DNA from: JAVVEG01 sp041751425 | Lineage (GTDB): Bacteria > Pseudomonadota > Gammaproteobacteria > Pseudomonadales > Pseudohongiellaceae | Length of the DNA stretch: 64,000 nt | Assembly: GCA_041751425.1 (NCBI GenBank) | Contig: JBGSXL010000017.1 | Location: forward strand, 124,001-188,000 | Reading direction: 5' to 3' | Part shown: one piece after another, positions 54,267-63,310 of the stretch | Position numbering within the stretch: position 1 is the first letter of the stretch | Layout: each line of letters opens with the position of its first letter | Program-made: the position numbers and the translations under genes | The notes under the pieces: model-generated | Databases searched by the model: none | Told to the model about the DNA's origin: nothing | The model's input: only the letters and a program-made list of their open reading frames with translations

Positions 54267-54926
54267 TTGAAAAAAACACCCTTACAAATATTTCCACTCT
54301 TCGCAGCGCCAGTTGCCACACGCACACTGGAAGGCGCTGACGCTTTAAATGCCGAGTTAGAAAAACTGGTATTGGCGCGTGAGAATCAGCAATATCGCAA
54401 TCCGCACCCGACGCATATAGAGCAGCGGGAAGTATTCGAAAGCAACTTTGATATGTTCCGCTGGCCGGAACCCTGTGTACAAACACTGCGCGGCTTCATG
54501 CTGGAATCTATTGGAGAGGTTGTGGCTGATCTCAATGGCTACACATCGGAAGAGATGGCAAAGCTGCAGTTACATAATCACACGTGGTTTCATGTCACCC
54601 GGCACGGAGGCTCCTTCGTTGCACACAATCATCCCATGGCCTCGTGGTCTGCGGTGTATTGCGTGCGGGCAGGAGAACAGGTTGCAGATAGACGTGATAG
54701 CGGTGTGTTGAGATTCATGGATCATCGGCCAGGCTCAAATATGTTTCTTGATCCAGGCAATGTCCGCGTTCGTGTGCCATTTAATTTTGGGCATTACTCC
54801 ATGCGACTCGCTGCGGGTCAGATAATCATATTCCCGTCGTATTTGGTGCACGAAGTGGCGACTTTCCTGGGCAATGATTTACGCATTACTATTGCCAGCA
54901 ACTGCTGGTTCACTTTACGCGCTTAA
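54267..54926 (+). CDS. Putative 2OG-Fe(II) oxygenase (TIGR02466-like)
   Basis: 219 residues. The start PLQIFPLFAAPVATRTL and the central FVAHNHPMASWSAVYCV resemble the TIGR02466 family of putative 2-oxoglutarate and iron(II)-dependent oxygenases; likely metal ligands are a histidine of the HNHP cluster (residues 120-123) and His195 in IIIFPSYLVHEV. Related genes often accompany TonB-dependent receptors in oligotrophic bacteria, which is the case here. The substrate is unknown. The 3' end overlaps the convergent methyltransferase gene by 17 bases. Confidence 0.7.
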   Translation: MKKTPLQIFPLFAAPVATRTLEGADALNAELEKLVLARENQQYRNPHPTHIEQREVFESNFDMFRWPEPCVQTLRGFMLESIGEVVADLNGYTSEEMAKLQLHNHTWFHVTRHGGSFVAHNHPMASWSAVYCVRAGEQVADRRDSGVLRFMDHRPGSNMFLDPGNVRVRVPFNFGHYSMRLAAGQIIIFPSYLVHEVATFLGNDLRITIASNCWFTLRA

Positions 54927-55923
54927 GATCGACAATCCACCCCAACAAATCTTTTTTAGCGGAACGCAAAACTTTTGCGGGTTTCGCTTTCAAACCATGC
55001 GTTGCCGCATCTTTGCGTAAACTATTGATTGCATCGCGAGTGCACGCCGCCTTCAGCATCGATTGCAAACGTGCCAGGTGTGTTCCCATTTCCTGCTCCA
55101 ACACGTCAAGCCTGTTCATGGCATTGCCAGCACCAATGCTGGGTGTTTGTTGCATGGTACGGGCTACCTGAATAGCGATACCTTCTGCGAAATTTGCGTG
55201 GGGTCTGCTATGAGCATAGTGACGCACGCGCTCCAGTAACTTTTCAATCTCCTTCATGTGCTTGCGCGATTCCGGGTCTATCATCACAACCTGCGGATTC
55301 TGTTTCTGCGCTTCGGCATTGATCACGCGTTGCAGCAGGCGACGGCAGGCAGCAAGCAGCGGAGCTTCTTTGCGAAGGAACTCGAACACCTTGATCTCAG
55401 CTTGCGTAGTTTTCACTGCTTCCGAATCTGCATGGTGAATAATAAAACTGGCCACACCTTCCGGCTTCAAAACGCGAGCGATTTCCTTAAGGCTGTCATT
55501 CACGCGAGTGTATTCAATAGCATATTGACTACTGACCGCATCGAAACACGCGTCCGGATATCCGGTATTCTCACTGTGGGTCAGGCCGCGAAAAACGACA
55601 CCTCCCATCGCTATCTTGTGTTGCGCTGCGGCTGCTGCAGGATGGATAACGGCTGAGTCGATTCCTTCGATATGAAAGTGGCGGCCCGAAGACTGTGCAA
55701 CCTCGCAGGCAAGAAAGGCGACTGCACCATTACCTGTGCCGATATCCAGGATGCGCGCCTTATCTGGCAGGGTGCCGAAAAATGTCTGCCAGTGCAGGCC
55801 GATATTGTCACCGTAGTTACCAATGAAAGCACCGGGGCAGGAATGCAGTGCGCCTTTCTCCCAATAGCGACTCCAGGAGACATCCTCAGGCGTTAGAGAT
55901 ATTTGTTGTACTTGTTCGCTCAA
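54910..55923 (-). CDS. Class I SAM-dependent methyltransferase of unknown substrate
   Basis: 337 residues from TTG 55923; the only upstream-compatible start, with AAGGA about 11 bases before it, and no in-frame ATG until well into the fold. Motif I is ARILDIGTGNGAVAFLA (about 56-72), with a motif II acid in IEGIDSA and the post-motif VSSQYAIEYTRV. The C-terminal 150 residues are helical and basic (LHS-rich, ending KKDLLGWIVDLKRVK), longer than a minimal methyltransferase. No close family is recognised. It overlaps the oxygenase gene tail to tail. Confidence 0.75.
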   Translation of the reverse strand: MSEQVQQISLTPEDVSWSRYWEKGALHSCPGAFIGNYGDNIGLHWQTFFGTLPDKARILDIGTGNGAVAFLACEVAQSSGRHFHIEGIDSAVIHPAAAAAQHKIAMGGVVFRGLTHSENTGYPDACFDAVSSQYAIEYTRVNDSLKEIARVLKPEGVASFIIHHADSEAVKTTQAEIKVFEFLRKEAPLLAACRRLLQRVINAEAQKQNPQVVMIDPESRKHMKEIEKLLERVRHYAHSRPHANFAEGIAIQVARTMQQTPSIGAGNAMNRLDVLEQEMGTHLARLQSMLKAACTRDAINSLRKDAATHGLKAKPAKVLRSAKKDLLGWIVDLKRVK

Positions 55924-56030
55924 TTTTTCAGTCCTTTCTCCGACTTACTCATAAGTCTTTTCGTGTCATTTTTTAGGACAGTAGCGGTGTAACACCGCAC
56001 TGTCAAACAGGAATGCTGCGTGTGTACAAG

Positions 56031-56987
56031 TCAACCAAGCAATATGCCGATAAACACAGCAAGCCCTACCCAATGGTTGTTCAGGAACGCCTGGAAACAT
56101 CCATCAACATCGCGATCCTTGATCAACAATTGCTGGTACGCCAGTAGCCCGGCCGCCACGAGCAGGCTTACGTAAAACCAGGCGCCTAATCCAAACTGCA
56201 GGCCTGCCAACAGTAGAGCCAACAAGAACATGACCTGCAAGGTGCCGATTATCACCTTATCAGCTTCACCAAACAAAATGGCCGTCGACTTCACGCCAAT
56301 CTGCAGATCGTATTCGCGGTCGACCATTGCGTATTCCGTGTCGTAGGCAACCGTCCACAGGCAGTTGGCCACAAACAGCAACCAGGCGGCGGGAGGAATC
56401 GCGCCTGTCTGGGCGCTGAAAGCCATCAGTATGCCCCATGAAAACGCTATGCCCAATACGACCTGTGGCAAATGCGTATAGCGCTTCATGAAGGGATAAG
56501 TGGCTGCAACTATTACCGCGCCAACAGCTAACAGAATTGTGAAGCGATTGGTGAAAAGAAGCAGCAGGAAACTCAGCAGGCACAATGTCAAAAAAGTCAG
56601 CATGGCCTCGCGACGCGAAACCGTTCCCGCAATAATGGGTCTGTTGCGCGTTCGCAATACTGAGCCGTCAATGCCGCTATCGGCAAAATCATTTATGCAG
56701 CACCCCGCTGAACGCATCAACAAAGTGCCAAGCGCAAAAATAAACAGTAGATGCCAGTCAGGGAAACCTTTAGCTGCCAGCCAAAGAGCCCCAAGCGTTG
56801 GCCAGAGTAATAACAGGGTTCCAATTGGTTTATTGAAACGAGTCAATTGAATAAAAGCAGGAAGGCGTACCCAGAACACGGGGTAACGAATCCTGATCCA
56901 ATCTGCGGCACGCTGCAGGTGCGGTGTCAGATAAGTTGCTTTCAATGTTTTAACCCGGCGGTCAAGCTGGGCAAAAAGAGGGTGCAT
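56031..56987 (-). CDS. ubiA: 4-hydroxybenzoate polyprenyltransferase
   Basis: 318 residues, slightly longer than E. coli UbiA (290) because of a hydrophilic N-terminus. Many hydrophobic segments are present. The prenyl-diphosphate-binding motif NDFADSGID (an NDxxDxxxD form) lies at about 111-119 in SAGCCINDFAD, and the second acidic motif is in AYDTEYAMVDREYD. It joins 4-hydroxybenzoate and the polyprenyl tail in ubiquinone synthesis at the inner membrane. No ubiC is adjacent; the next gene upstream is divergent HU. Confidence 0.94.
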   Translation of the reverse strand: MHPLFAQLDRRVKTLKATYLTPHLQRAADWIRIRYPVFWVRLPAFIQLTRFNKPIGTLLLLWPTLGALWLAAKGFPDWHLLFIFALGTLLMRSAGCCINDFADSGIDGSVLRTRNRPIIAGTVSRREAMLTFLTLCLLSFLLLLFTNRFTILLAVGAVIVAATYPFMKRYTHLPQVVLGIAFSWGILMAFSAQTGAIPPAAWLLFVANCLWTVAYDTEYAMVDREYDLQIGVKSTAILFGEADKVIIGTLQVMFLLALLLAGLQFGLGAWFYVSLLVAAGLLAYQQLLIKDRDVDGCFQAFLNNHWVGLAVFIGILLG

Positions 56988-57086
56988 GCCGGTTTTCCGT
57001 TACAGCGTCCGTAAAATCGCAAGTTGGCTTCATTTGCCGCGTAATGCATCACATATTTGCCCGCTCAATGGCGGTATGATTGCGCG

Positions 57087-57118
57087 GTAATATCATGGCG
57101 CTTAGCAAAGCGCATTAC
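57087..57118 (+). other. Hairpin in the HU gene leader
   Basis: GCGCTT (57098-57103) pairs with AAGCGC (57108-57113) around a 4-base loop, and the outer GTAAT (57087-57091) pairs with ATTAC (57114-57118). The structure ends five bases before the GGGAGA ribosome-binding site, so it could affect translation of the HU-like protein. Confidence 0.45.
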
Positions 57119-57134
57119 AACAGGGAGATACGCA

Positions 57135-57407
57135 ATGAATAAACCGGAATTGGCAGCAGCAGTAGCCGCACAGGCAGGTATGACTCGCAGTGCGGCAAGT
57201 GAAGTTATCACCGTGGTGATGGACGAAATTACGCGAGCCCTGGTGAAAGGTGAACGTGTGACACTAGCCGGCCTGGGTACATTCAATCCCAGCAAGCGTG
57301 CTGCGCGCACAGGTGTAAATCCACGCACCGGCGCGCCTATTGCGATTGCCGCCAGCAAAGGCGTCGGCTTTAAGGCAGGGAAGGCGCTGAAGGATGCGGT
57401 AGGGTAA
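57135..57407 (+). CDS. HU family DNA-binding protein
   Basis: 90 residues from ATG 57135, with GGGAGA upstream; the open frame extends to 57057 but the family begins MNKxELAAAVA. The conserved GLGTFNPSKRAARTGVNPRTG arm is described here by its ends (GLGTF and RTGVNPRTG). HU proteins bind and bend DNA and support replication initiation. The gene converges on recG with 19 bases between stops. Confidence 0.94.
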   Translation: MNKPELAAAVAAQAGMTRSAASEVITVVMDEITRALVKGERVTLAGLGTFNPSKRAARTGVNPRTGAPIAIAASKGVGFKAGKALKDAVG

Positions 57408-57426
57408 AAGAGGGGGAAGAAGCGAT

Positions 57427-59568
57427 TCAAACATTTGCGTAATTTTCCCGGTCGCCTAGCCAACGCTGAATCAAAGGCCCCACGTGACCGGGATAATCTT
57501 TCTGAATGACTTCAGCTGCAAACTTGACCTGTTCCAGCAAACTGGCGTCTCGAATCAGATCGGCAACCCGAAAGCTCATCAGACCGGTCTGCTGCGTGCC
57601 CAACACCTGGCCTGGGCCGCGAATCTCCAGATCGCGCTCGGCGATATAAAAACCGTCATTGCTATCACGCATGATGCCCAGACGTTGTTTCCCGATTTCG
57701 GACAAGGGATTCTGGTATAGCAGCAGACAATGGCTGGCAACGCTGCCACGACCTACGCGACCTCGCAGCTGGTGCAGTTGTGCCAAGCCAAGACGTTCCG
57801 GGTTTTCGATCACCATCAAACTGGCGTTCGGCACATCAACGCCAACTTCAATAACTGTCGTGGCCACCAACAACTGAAATTCGCCCCGTTTGAACGCGGC
57901 CATAATGTTTGTTTTATCGGCAGCTTTCATGCGGCCATGTAATAACGCTATCTGCAGGTCGGGCAATTTTTGCTGCAGGCTTGCCGCTGTTACTTCCGCT
58001 GCCTGACACTGTAAGGCCTCGGACTCTTCGATGAGCGTGCAAACCCAATAAACCTGACTGCCTTTTCTGCAGGCGTTGTGAATACGGTCGATAACTTCAT
58101 CGCGCCGGGTATTGGCAACTATTACTGTGTTAACCGGCGTGCGGCCGGGTGGCAGTTCATCTATTACGCTGCAGTCCAGGTCTGCATAAGCGCTCATTGC
58201 CAACGTGCGTGGTATTGGTGTCGCCGTCATCACCAGTTGGTGCGGAATATTCTGGCTGCTGGCACCTTTCTCGCGCAATGCCAGGCGTTGATGCACACCG
58301 AAACGGTGCTGTTCATCGATGATGATCAGTCCCAGTCTTGCGAACTGCACACCTTCCTGGAACAGAGCGTGCGTACCTACCACAACGTGCGCTGATCCAT
58401 CGCGCAATATTTGCATTTGCTCTTCGCGTTTTTTGCCTTTCAGTTTCCCGCTTAACCAGCCCACCGACAGTCCGAGAGGCTGCAACCACTGCAGGAAATT
58501 CAGATAATGTTGTTCCGCCAGTATTTCGGTAGGCGCCATGATGGCAGCCTGAAAACCATTTTCAACTGCCTGCAATGCAGCCATTGCGGCGACTACAGTT
58601 TTTCCGGAGCCCACATCGCCCTGCAATAAGCGCAACATGGGTTTACCTGTGCTGAGGTCGGCTGTAATTTCCTGCAATACTTTTAGTTGTGCTTTTGTCA
58701 GCGCAAACGGCAGGCTGGCAAGAAAAGCCTGAGGAAGCTTCTGCCGCGCTGTCAGTTTAGGTGCCTGTAATTGCTCAGCCTGCAAACGCAGACGCCGCAG
58801 GCAAAGACGATGGCTCAGCAACTCTTCAAATGCCAGGCGTTGTTGGGCAGGGTGGCGTCCTTCTTCGAGCAATTCAATGGCAGTATCCGGCGGCGGTCGA
58901 TGCAGAAACAGCAATGCTTTTCTAAGCGAGACAAAGCGCAGTTGTTGGCGCAGAATTGCAGGAATCCAGTCGTGCAAATCATCGCCGTCAACCTGCGCTA
59001 TCGGTGTCGAGTGGGCGTTCACTTCTGGCCTGTCCTGCAGTAAGTCTAACGCTTGCTGTAGAATACTGCGCAGCCGCACCTGTTGCAAACCTTCGGTGGC
59101 GGGGTAGATTGGCGTCAGGTGTTCCGCGATAGCAGAATTGATATCGTTGGATCGAAACTGATACTCGGGGTGGTAAAGCTCGAAGCCGGTTTTGCCGTGT
59201 CGCACTTCGCCATAGCAGCGCAGTTTCACGCCGGGTTGCAGCGCATTTTTTTGGGCGGCACTGAAATGAAAGAAGCGCAGGGTGATTATGCCAGTGCCAT
59301 CCTTGATGCGGCACAACATACTGCGGCGCCGACCGAAACTTACCTCACAACTGAGCACCTCACCTTCCAGCATAACATCTGCGCCCAACCGCGTTGCCCC
59401 AATGGGTGTTAAGCGCGTTCGGTCCTGATAACGCAAAGGCAAATGGAACAGCAGATCCTGGACAGTATGGATATTGATTACGGCAAGCCGGGCGGCGAGG
59501 CTGGGCCCGACCCCTTTCAGGCTGGACACCGGCAACTGGCAAAGCGGCTGGCGTTTGGAAGTGTTCAC
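57427..59568 (-). CDS. recG: ATP-dependent DNA helicase RecG
   Basis: 713 residues. The N-terminal wedge domain (SLKGVGPSLAARL, then the OB fold with LEGEVLSCEVSFGRRR) precedes the helicase core with Walker A GDVGSGKTV, motif II DEQHRFGV, motif III TATPIPRTLAM and motif VI QLRGRVGRG. RecG reverses stalled replication forks and processes junctions. Translation begins at GTG 59568 with AAGGGCG upstream. ridA lies seven bases upstream on the same strand. Confidence 0.96.
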   Translation of the reverse strand: MNTSKRQPLCQLPVSSLKGVGPSLAARLAVINIHTVQDLLFHLPLRYQDRTRLTPIGATRLGADVMLEGEVLSCEVSFGRRRSMLCRIKDGTGIITLRFFHFSAAQKNALQPGVKLRCYGEVRHGKTGFELYHPEYQFRSNDINSAIAEHLTPIYPATEGLQQVRLRSILQQALDLLQDRPEVNAHSTPIAQVDGDDLHDWIPAILRQQLRFVSLRKALLFLHRPPPDTAIELLEEGRHPAQQRLAFEELLSHRLCLRRLRLQAEQLQAPKLTARQKLPQAFLASLPFALTKAQLKVLQEITADLSTGKPMLRLLQGDVGSGKTVVAAMAALQAVENGFQAAIMAPTEILAEQHYLNFLQWLQPLGLSVGWLSGKLKGKKREEQMQILRDGSAHVVVGTHALFQEGVQFARLGLIIIDEQHRFGVHQRLALREKGASSQNIPHQLVMTATPIPRTLAMSAYADLDCSVIDELPPGRTPVNTVIVANTRRDEVIDRIHNACRKGSQVYWVCTLIEESEALQCQAAEVTAASLQQKLPDLQIALLHGRMKAADKTNIMAAFKRGEFQLLVATTVIEVGVDVPNASLMVIENPERLGLAQLHQLRGRVGRGSVASHCLLLYQNPLSEIGKQRLGIMRDSNDGFYIAERDLEIRGPGQVLGTQQTGLMSFRVADLIRDASLLEQVKFAAEVIQKDYPGHVGPLIQRWLGDRENYANV

Positions 59569-59575
59569 TACGCCC

Positions 59576-59959
59576 TTAGATAGCCAAAACAGCCTCTATC
59601 TCAACGGCAGCACCACGGGGCAGGGCAGATACCTGAATAGTAGCTCTGGCTGGATAAGGCGTTTGAAAATAACGTTTCATGGTGTCGTTGACCACGGCAA
59701 AATCGCCGAGATCAGTCAGATAAATAGTCAGTTTCAGAATATTGTTCAGGTCGCCGCCAGCCTCTTTGGCCACAGCGGCAAGATTCTCAAGCACCTGCAC
59801 CGTCTGTGCTTCAATATCATCACTGACGATTTCCATGCTGGCAGGGTCCAGTGGAATCTGGCCGGACATAAATACCAGATTGCCGCACCGCACTGCTTGT
59901 GAATATGGCCCGATAGCCGCAGGGGCATTAGGAGAGTGAATAGCTTGTTTATCAGTCAC
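59576..59959 (-). CDS. ridA: RidA family 2-iminobutanoate/2-iminopropanoate deaminase
   Basis: 127 residues, the full family length, from GTG 59959 with GAGGAA upstream. APAAIGPYSQAV, VFMSGQIPLDP, NLAAVAKEAG and the C-terminal signature LPRGAAVEIEAVLAI are diagnostic, with the substrate-binding arginine in YPARATIQV. It hydrolyses reactive imine intermediates made by PLP enzymes. The spoT-ridA-recG order is common in gammaproteobacteria. Confidence 0.96.
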   Translation of the reverse strand: MTDKQAIHSPNAPAAIGPYSQAVRCGNLVFMSGQIPLDPASMEIVSDDIEAQTVQVLENLAAVAKEAGGDLNNILKLTIYLTDLGDFAVVNDTMKRYFQTPYPARATIQVSALPRGAAVEIEAVLAI

Positions 59960-59969
59960 AAATAATTCC

Positions 59970-62186
59970 TCAGTTCAGAGTACCGGTATCATGACGCAGC
60001 AATGCCTGTGGCGCGATAGTGCTTTTGATCGGTTTCACCAGTTTGCGACTCTTCACGCGCACCACCTTGCTGACCGGTTTGATCAGACGGATGCGCTTCA
60101 TCACGCGCGCCAGGTGAATACGGTTACGCACGTTCAGTGACAGATTGACGATGCTGAAACGCGCATCACGCTCCACGGTGCTGATCTTCTCAATATTGGC
60201 TTCGGTGCTGGTAATGGCGGTTGCCAGCTTGGCGATAATGCCGCGCTCGTTCTCCAGTTCCACACGAATCTCCACGGAAAACTCGCCTTCTACATTCGGG
60301 TCCCAGCGCACTGAAACACACTTCTCAGGATTATCGCGGATGTCAGCAATGTTATAGCAGCTATCTGTATGTATCACCATGCCGCGGCCAGTGCTGATAT
60401 GGCCGATGATGGGATCGCCTGGAATAGGGTGGCAACACTTGGCATAGGTCATCACCATGCCTTCGGAGCCACGAATGGCTAAGGAAGACAGCCGGGACTC
60501 TTTGCTCTCGCCACTTTGCTTGCCGTTTGCACCCTGTTGACTGTCGCTATGCTCAGGCACCAGTTTCTGCGCAATCATGTAAGCCATGCGATTGCCCAAT
60601 CCGATGTCTTCCAACAGATTATTCAGCTCCGACACATTGGTTTGTTGCAGCACGGTAGCTATCTGTTCTGGCGAAATCTTCTCAAGTTGCGTGCCAAAAC
60701 CTGCCAAAACCTTATTGAGGAGGCGCTTGCCCAGTGACACAGATTCCGAATGTCTTTGATTTTTCAGGTAATGTCGAATATTGCTGCGCGCTTTGCCGCT
60801 GACGACGAAGCTTAACCAGGCCGGGTTCGGGTGCGTGCCCGGCGCCGTGATGATTTCTACGGTCTGGCCGCTTTCCAGCGGCTCGCTCAAAGGTGCCAAC
60901 CGTCGGCTGATGCGACATGCCACACAGGAATTTCCCACATCCGTATGTACGGCATAGGCAAAATCGACCGCCGTGGAACCCGCGGGCAGTTCCATGATGG
61001 TGCCCTTGGGCGTAAACACATAAATCTCGTCCGGGAACAGATCTATCTTCACGTTCTCGATGAATTCCAGGGAGTTACCGGCATGTTGCTGCATTTCCAG
61101 CAAGCCATTCACCCACTGACGCGCGCGAATATGGGCGCTGCTTGGTGAGTCATCGTGTGATTTGTAGAGCCAGTGAGCGGCAATGCCATTATTTGCCATC
61201 GCCTCCATTTCCTCAGTTCGGATCTGAATTTCGATGGGCACGCCATGCATGCCGAACAGTGTGGTATGCAGCGACTGATAACCATTGGCCTTGGGGATGG
61301 CGATGTAATCCTTGAAGCGTCCCGGCACCGGCTTGTAGAGATTGTGTACGGCGCCGAGCACGCGGTAACAGGTATCCACAGAGTCAACTACGATGCGAAA
61401 TGCATACACGTCCATGATTTCCGAGAAGGACTTGCGCTTGCTGCGCATCTTCTCGTAGATACCATACAGATGCTTCTCGCGGCCGATGGTGCGGCCTGGC
61501 AACCCTTCGCGCTTCAGGCAGGCCTCCAGAGCGGCTTGCACCTGTTTGACTATTTCTTTGCGGTTGCCGCGAATGGATTTCACCGCAGCATTGATGCGTC
61601 TGGCCCGCATCGGGTACAAGGCCTCGAAACCCAGCTCTTCGAACTCGATGCGCATGGAGTTCATGCCCAGGCGGTTGGCGATAGGCGCGTAGATATCCAA
61701 CGTTTCTTTGGCGATGCGACGGCGCTTGTCGGGGCTCAACACGTCCAGCGTGCGCATATTGTGCAGGCGATCAGCCAGCTTCACGAGTATCACACGGATA
61801 TCCTTGGCCATGGCCAAAGCCATCTTCTGGAAGTTTTCCGCCTGTGCTTCAGCATGCGTGCTGAAGGTAATCTTGTTGAGTTTACTGACGCCATCGACCA
61901 TTTCGGCCACGGTATCGCCAAACTGACCCTTGATGGCCAATTTGGTGAGTCCGGTATCTTCAATGACATCGTGCAGCATGGCGGCCATCAGGCTTTGATG
62001 GTCCATGTGCATCTCACCCAGAATGCCGGCGACTGCCAGAGGGTGAGTAACATAAGGTTCGCCGCTGCGGCGGTATTGACCGTCGTGGGCTTGTTCTGCG
62101 TAAAAATAGGCTCTTCTTACAGCATTAACCTGGGCACCTTCCAGATAACCTGAAAGGTTGGTAGCCAGAGAGTCGATTGTATACAC
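59970..62186 (-). CDS. spoT: Bifunctional (p)ppGpp synthase/hydrolase SpoT
   Basis: 738 residues from GTG 62186, set by the strong GGAGGAG upstream. The HD hydrolase domain (THPLAVAGIL, MLHDVIEDTG) is intact, the synthetase domain has GRFKDYIAIPKANGYQSLHT, and the TGS and ACT regulatory domains follow (FTPKGTIMELPAGSTAVDFA; IEVRVELENERG in similar form). An intact HD motif indicates that it can degrade the alarmone, as SpoT or Rel does. A separate RelA may exist elsewhere. rpoZ lies 19 bases upstream. Confidence 0.96.
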   Translation of the reverse strand: MYTIDSLATNLSGYLEGAQVNAVRRAYFYAEQAHDGQYRRSGEPYVTHPLAVAGILGEMHMDHQSLMAAMLHDVIEDTGLTKLAIKGQFGDTVAEMVDGVSKLNKITFSTHAEAQAENFQKMALAMAKDIRVILVKLADRLHNMRTLDVLSPDKRRRIAKETLDIYAPIANRLGMNSMRIEFEELGFEALYPMRARRINAAVKSIRGNRKEIVKQVQAALEACLKREGLPGRTIGREKHLYGIYEKMRSKRKSFSEIMDVYAFRIVVDSVDTCYRVLGAVHNLYKPVPGRFKDYIAIPKANGYQSLHTTLFGMHGVPIEIQIRTEEMEAMANNGIAAHWLYKSHDDSPSSAHIRARQWVNGLLEMQQHAGNSLEFIENVKIDLFPDEIYVFTPKGTIMELPAGSTAVDFAYAVHTDVGNSCVACRISRRLAPLSEPLESGQTVEIITAPGTHPNPAWLSFVVSGKARSNIRHYLKNQRHSESVSLGKRLLNKVLAGFGTQLEKISPEQIATVLQQTNVSELNNLLEDIGLGNRMAYMIAQKLVPEHSDSQQGANGKQSGESKESRLSSLAIRGSEGMVMTYAKCCHPIPGDPIIGHISTGRGMVIHTDSCYNIADIRDNPEKCVSVRWDPNVEGEFSVEIRVELENERGIIAKLATAITSTEANIEKISTVERDARFSIVNLSLNVRNRIHLARVMKRIRLIKPVSKVVRVKSRKLVKPIKSTIAPQALLRHDTGTLN

Positions 62187-62205
62187 CAGCCGACTCCTCC
62201 GTTAC

Positions 62206-62529
62206 TTACTCGTCGTCCATGTCGAAAGGATTGGCTTGCTCTGCCTCTGCTTCAGCAATGATGGCGCCCATCATGGCGGCAGTGGCGCTGAGTTCAGCTT
62301 CAGCCATTTCGCGGCCCTGCGTATTGCTGCGCACCTGCAGGATGCTGGCATCTACCAGACCTTCGGCAATTTCACGTAAAGCGATTACGGTGGGTTTGTC
62401 ATTATCTACAGACACCAACGCGTCTTTGCCGCCAGTTTGCAATTGGCGAGCACGTTTGCTGGAGATCATCACCAATTGAAAGCGGTTATCTACTTTTTCA
62501 AGACAATCTTCGACGGTAATACGGGCCAT
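62206..62529 (-). CDS. rpoZ: RNA polymerase subunit omega
   Basis: 107 residues, beginning ARITVEDCLEKVDNRFQLVM, the canonical omega start, and continuing VALREIAEGLVD. The acidic C-terminal tail (AEAEQANPFDMDDE) is common in gammaproteobacteria. Omega stabilises beta-prime and forms part of a ppGpp-binding site, which fits its position next to spoT. Confidence 0.97.
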   Translation of the reverse strand: MARITVEDCLEKVDNRFQLVMISSKRARQLQTGGKDALVSVDNDKPTVIALREIAEGLVDASILQVRSNTQGREMAEAELSATAAMMGAIIAEAEAEQANPFDMDDE

Positions 62530-62641
62530 AATTTTCTCTACCTATAAGCTTTCTATAAACTTTGGACGCATACGAAACAAGACCGGCGATTCTACTTAAT
62601 CTGACCGGAAAATGCATGTAAATTCAGTGATCACAAACACA

Positions 62642-63259
62642 TCAATGCATTAAGTCCTGCAGCAACTGTCCATTGTTCGCAATCTGGCGATCAATCTCAA
62701 CGCGAGTGGCCCGGATAATGGCGCGTAAATCCGCCAGCGCCTGCTCGAAGTCGTCATTCACTATCAGATAATCAGCCGCGCCATAATGAGATATTTCCGC
62801 GCGCGCAAGTCGCATGCGGCGTTCGATAGTAGCAGCATCGTCCTGACCTCGCCCTGTTAGTCTTTGCAGCAGGCATTCCAACGAAGGCGGCAGGATAAAA
62901 ATGCTGATCGTTTGCTTGATGGCTTTGCGCACTTGTGCGGCACCCTGCCAGTCAATTTCCAGAATCACATCGCGTCCGGCTGTCAGTTGCTCTTCCACCC
63001 AGCGCTGAGAAGTGCCATAGAAATTGCCGAACACTTCTGCAGATTCCAGAAACTCGGCATTGTCCCGCATGGCCACAAAACGGGCGCTATCAACGAAGTG
63101 ATAATTCACTCCGTCTGATTCACCGGGGCGTATCGGACGTGTTGTGTGTGAAACGGAGACGCACAGGAGGGGATCATTATCTTGCAGAAGTGCGTTGACC
63201 AGACTGGTTTTGCCAGCACCTGATGGCGCCGAAATAATATAAAGCGTGCCGCTGGCCAT
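62642..63259 (-). CDS. gmk: Guanylate kinase
   Basis: 205 residues, the normal length. P-loop SAPSGAGKTSL, then VSHTTRPIRPGE and NYHFV, and DVILEIDWQGAAQVR are all typical. It phosphorylates GMP to GDP, feeding GTP and (p)ppGpp pools. The gmk-rpoZ-spoT order is widely conserved; the 112-base gap to rpoZ shows no clear regulatory signal. Confidence 0.97.
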   Translation of the reverse strand: MASGTLYIISAPSGAGKTSLVNALLQDNDPLLCVSVSHTTRPIRPGESDGVNYHFVDSARFVAMRDNAEFLESAEVFGNFYGTSQRWVEEQLTAGRDVILEIDWQGAAQVRKAIKQTISIFILPPSLECLLQRLTGRGQDDAATIERRMRLARAEISHYGAADYLIVNDDFEQALADLRAIIRATRVEIDRQIANNGQLLQDLMH

Positions 63260-63310
63260 GGATTTTCCTACAGTTGTGCAAGTTGCTGATTATGTTTGTT
63301 TCTGCCTGTT

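Noticed and set aside
61173..62153. 326-residue plus-strand open frame
   Set aside because: It is entirely antisense to spoT, which has full-length family motifs; the translation has no recognisable domain and no ribosome-binding site.
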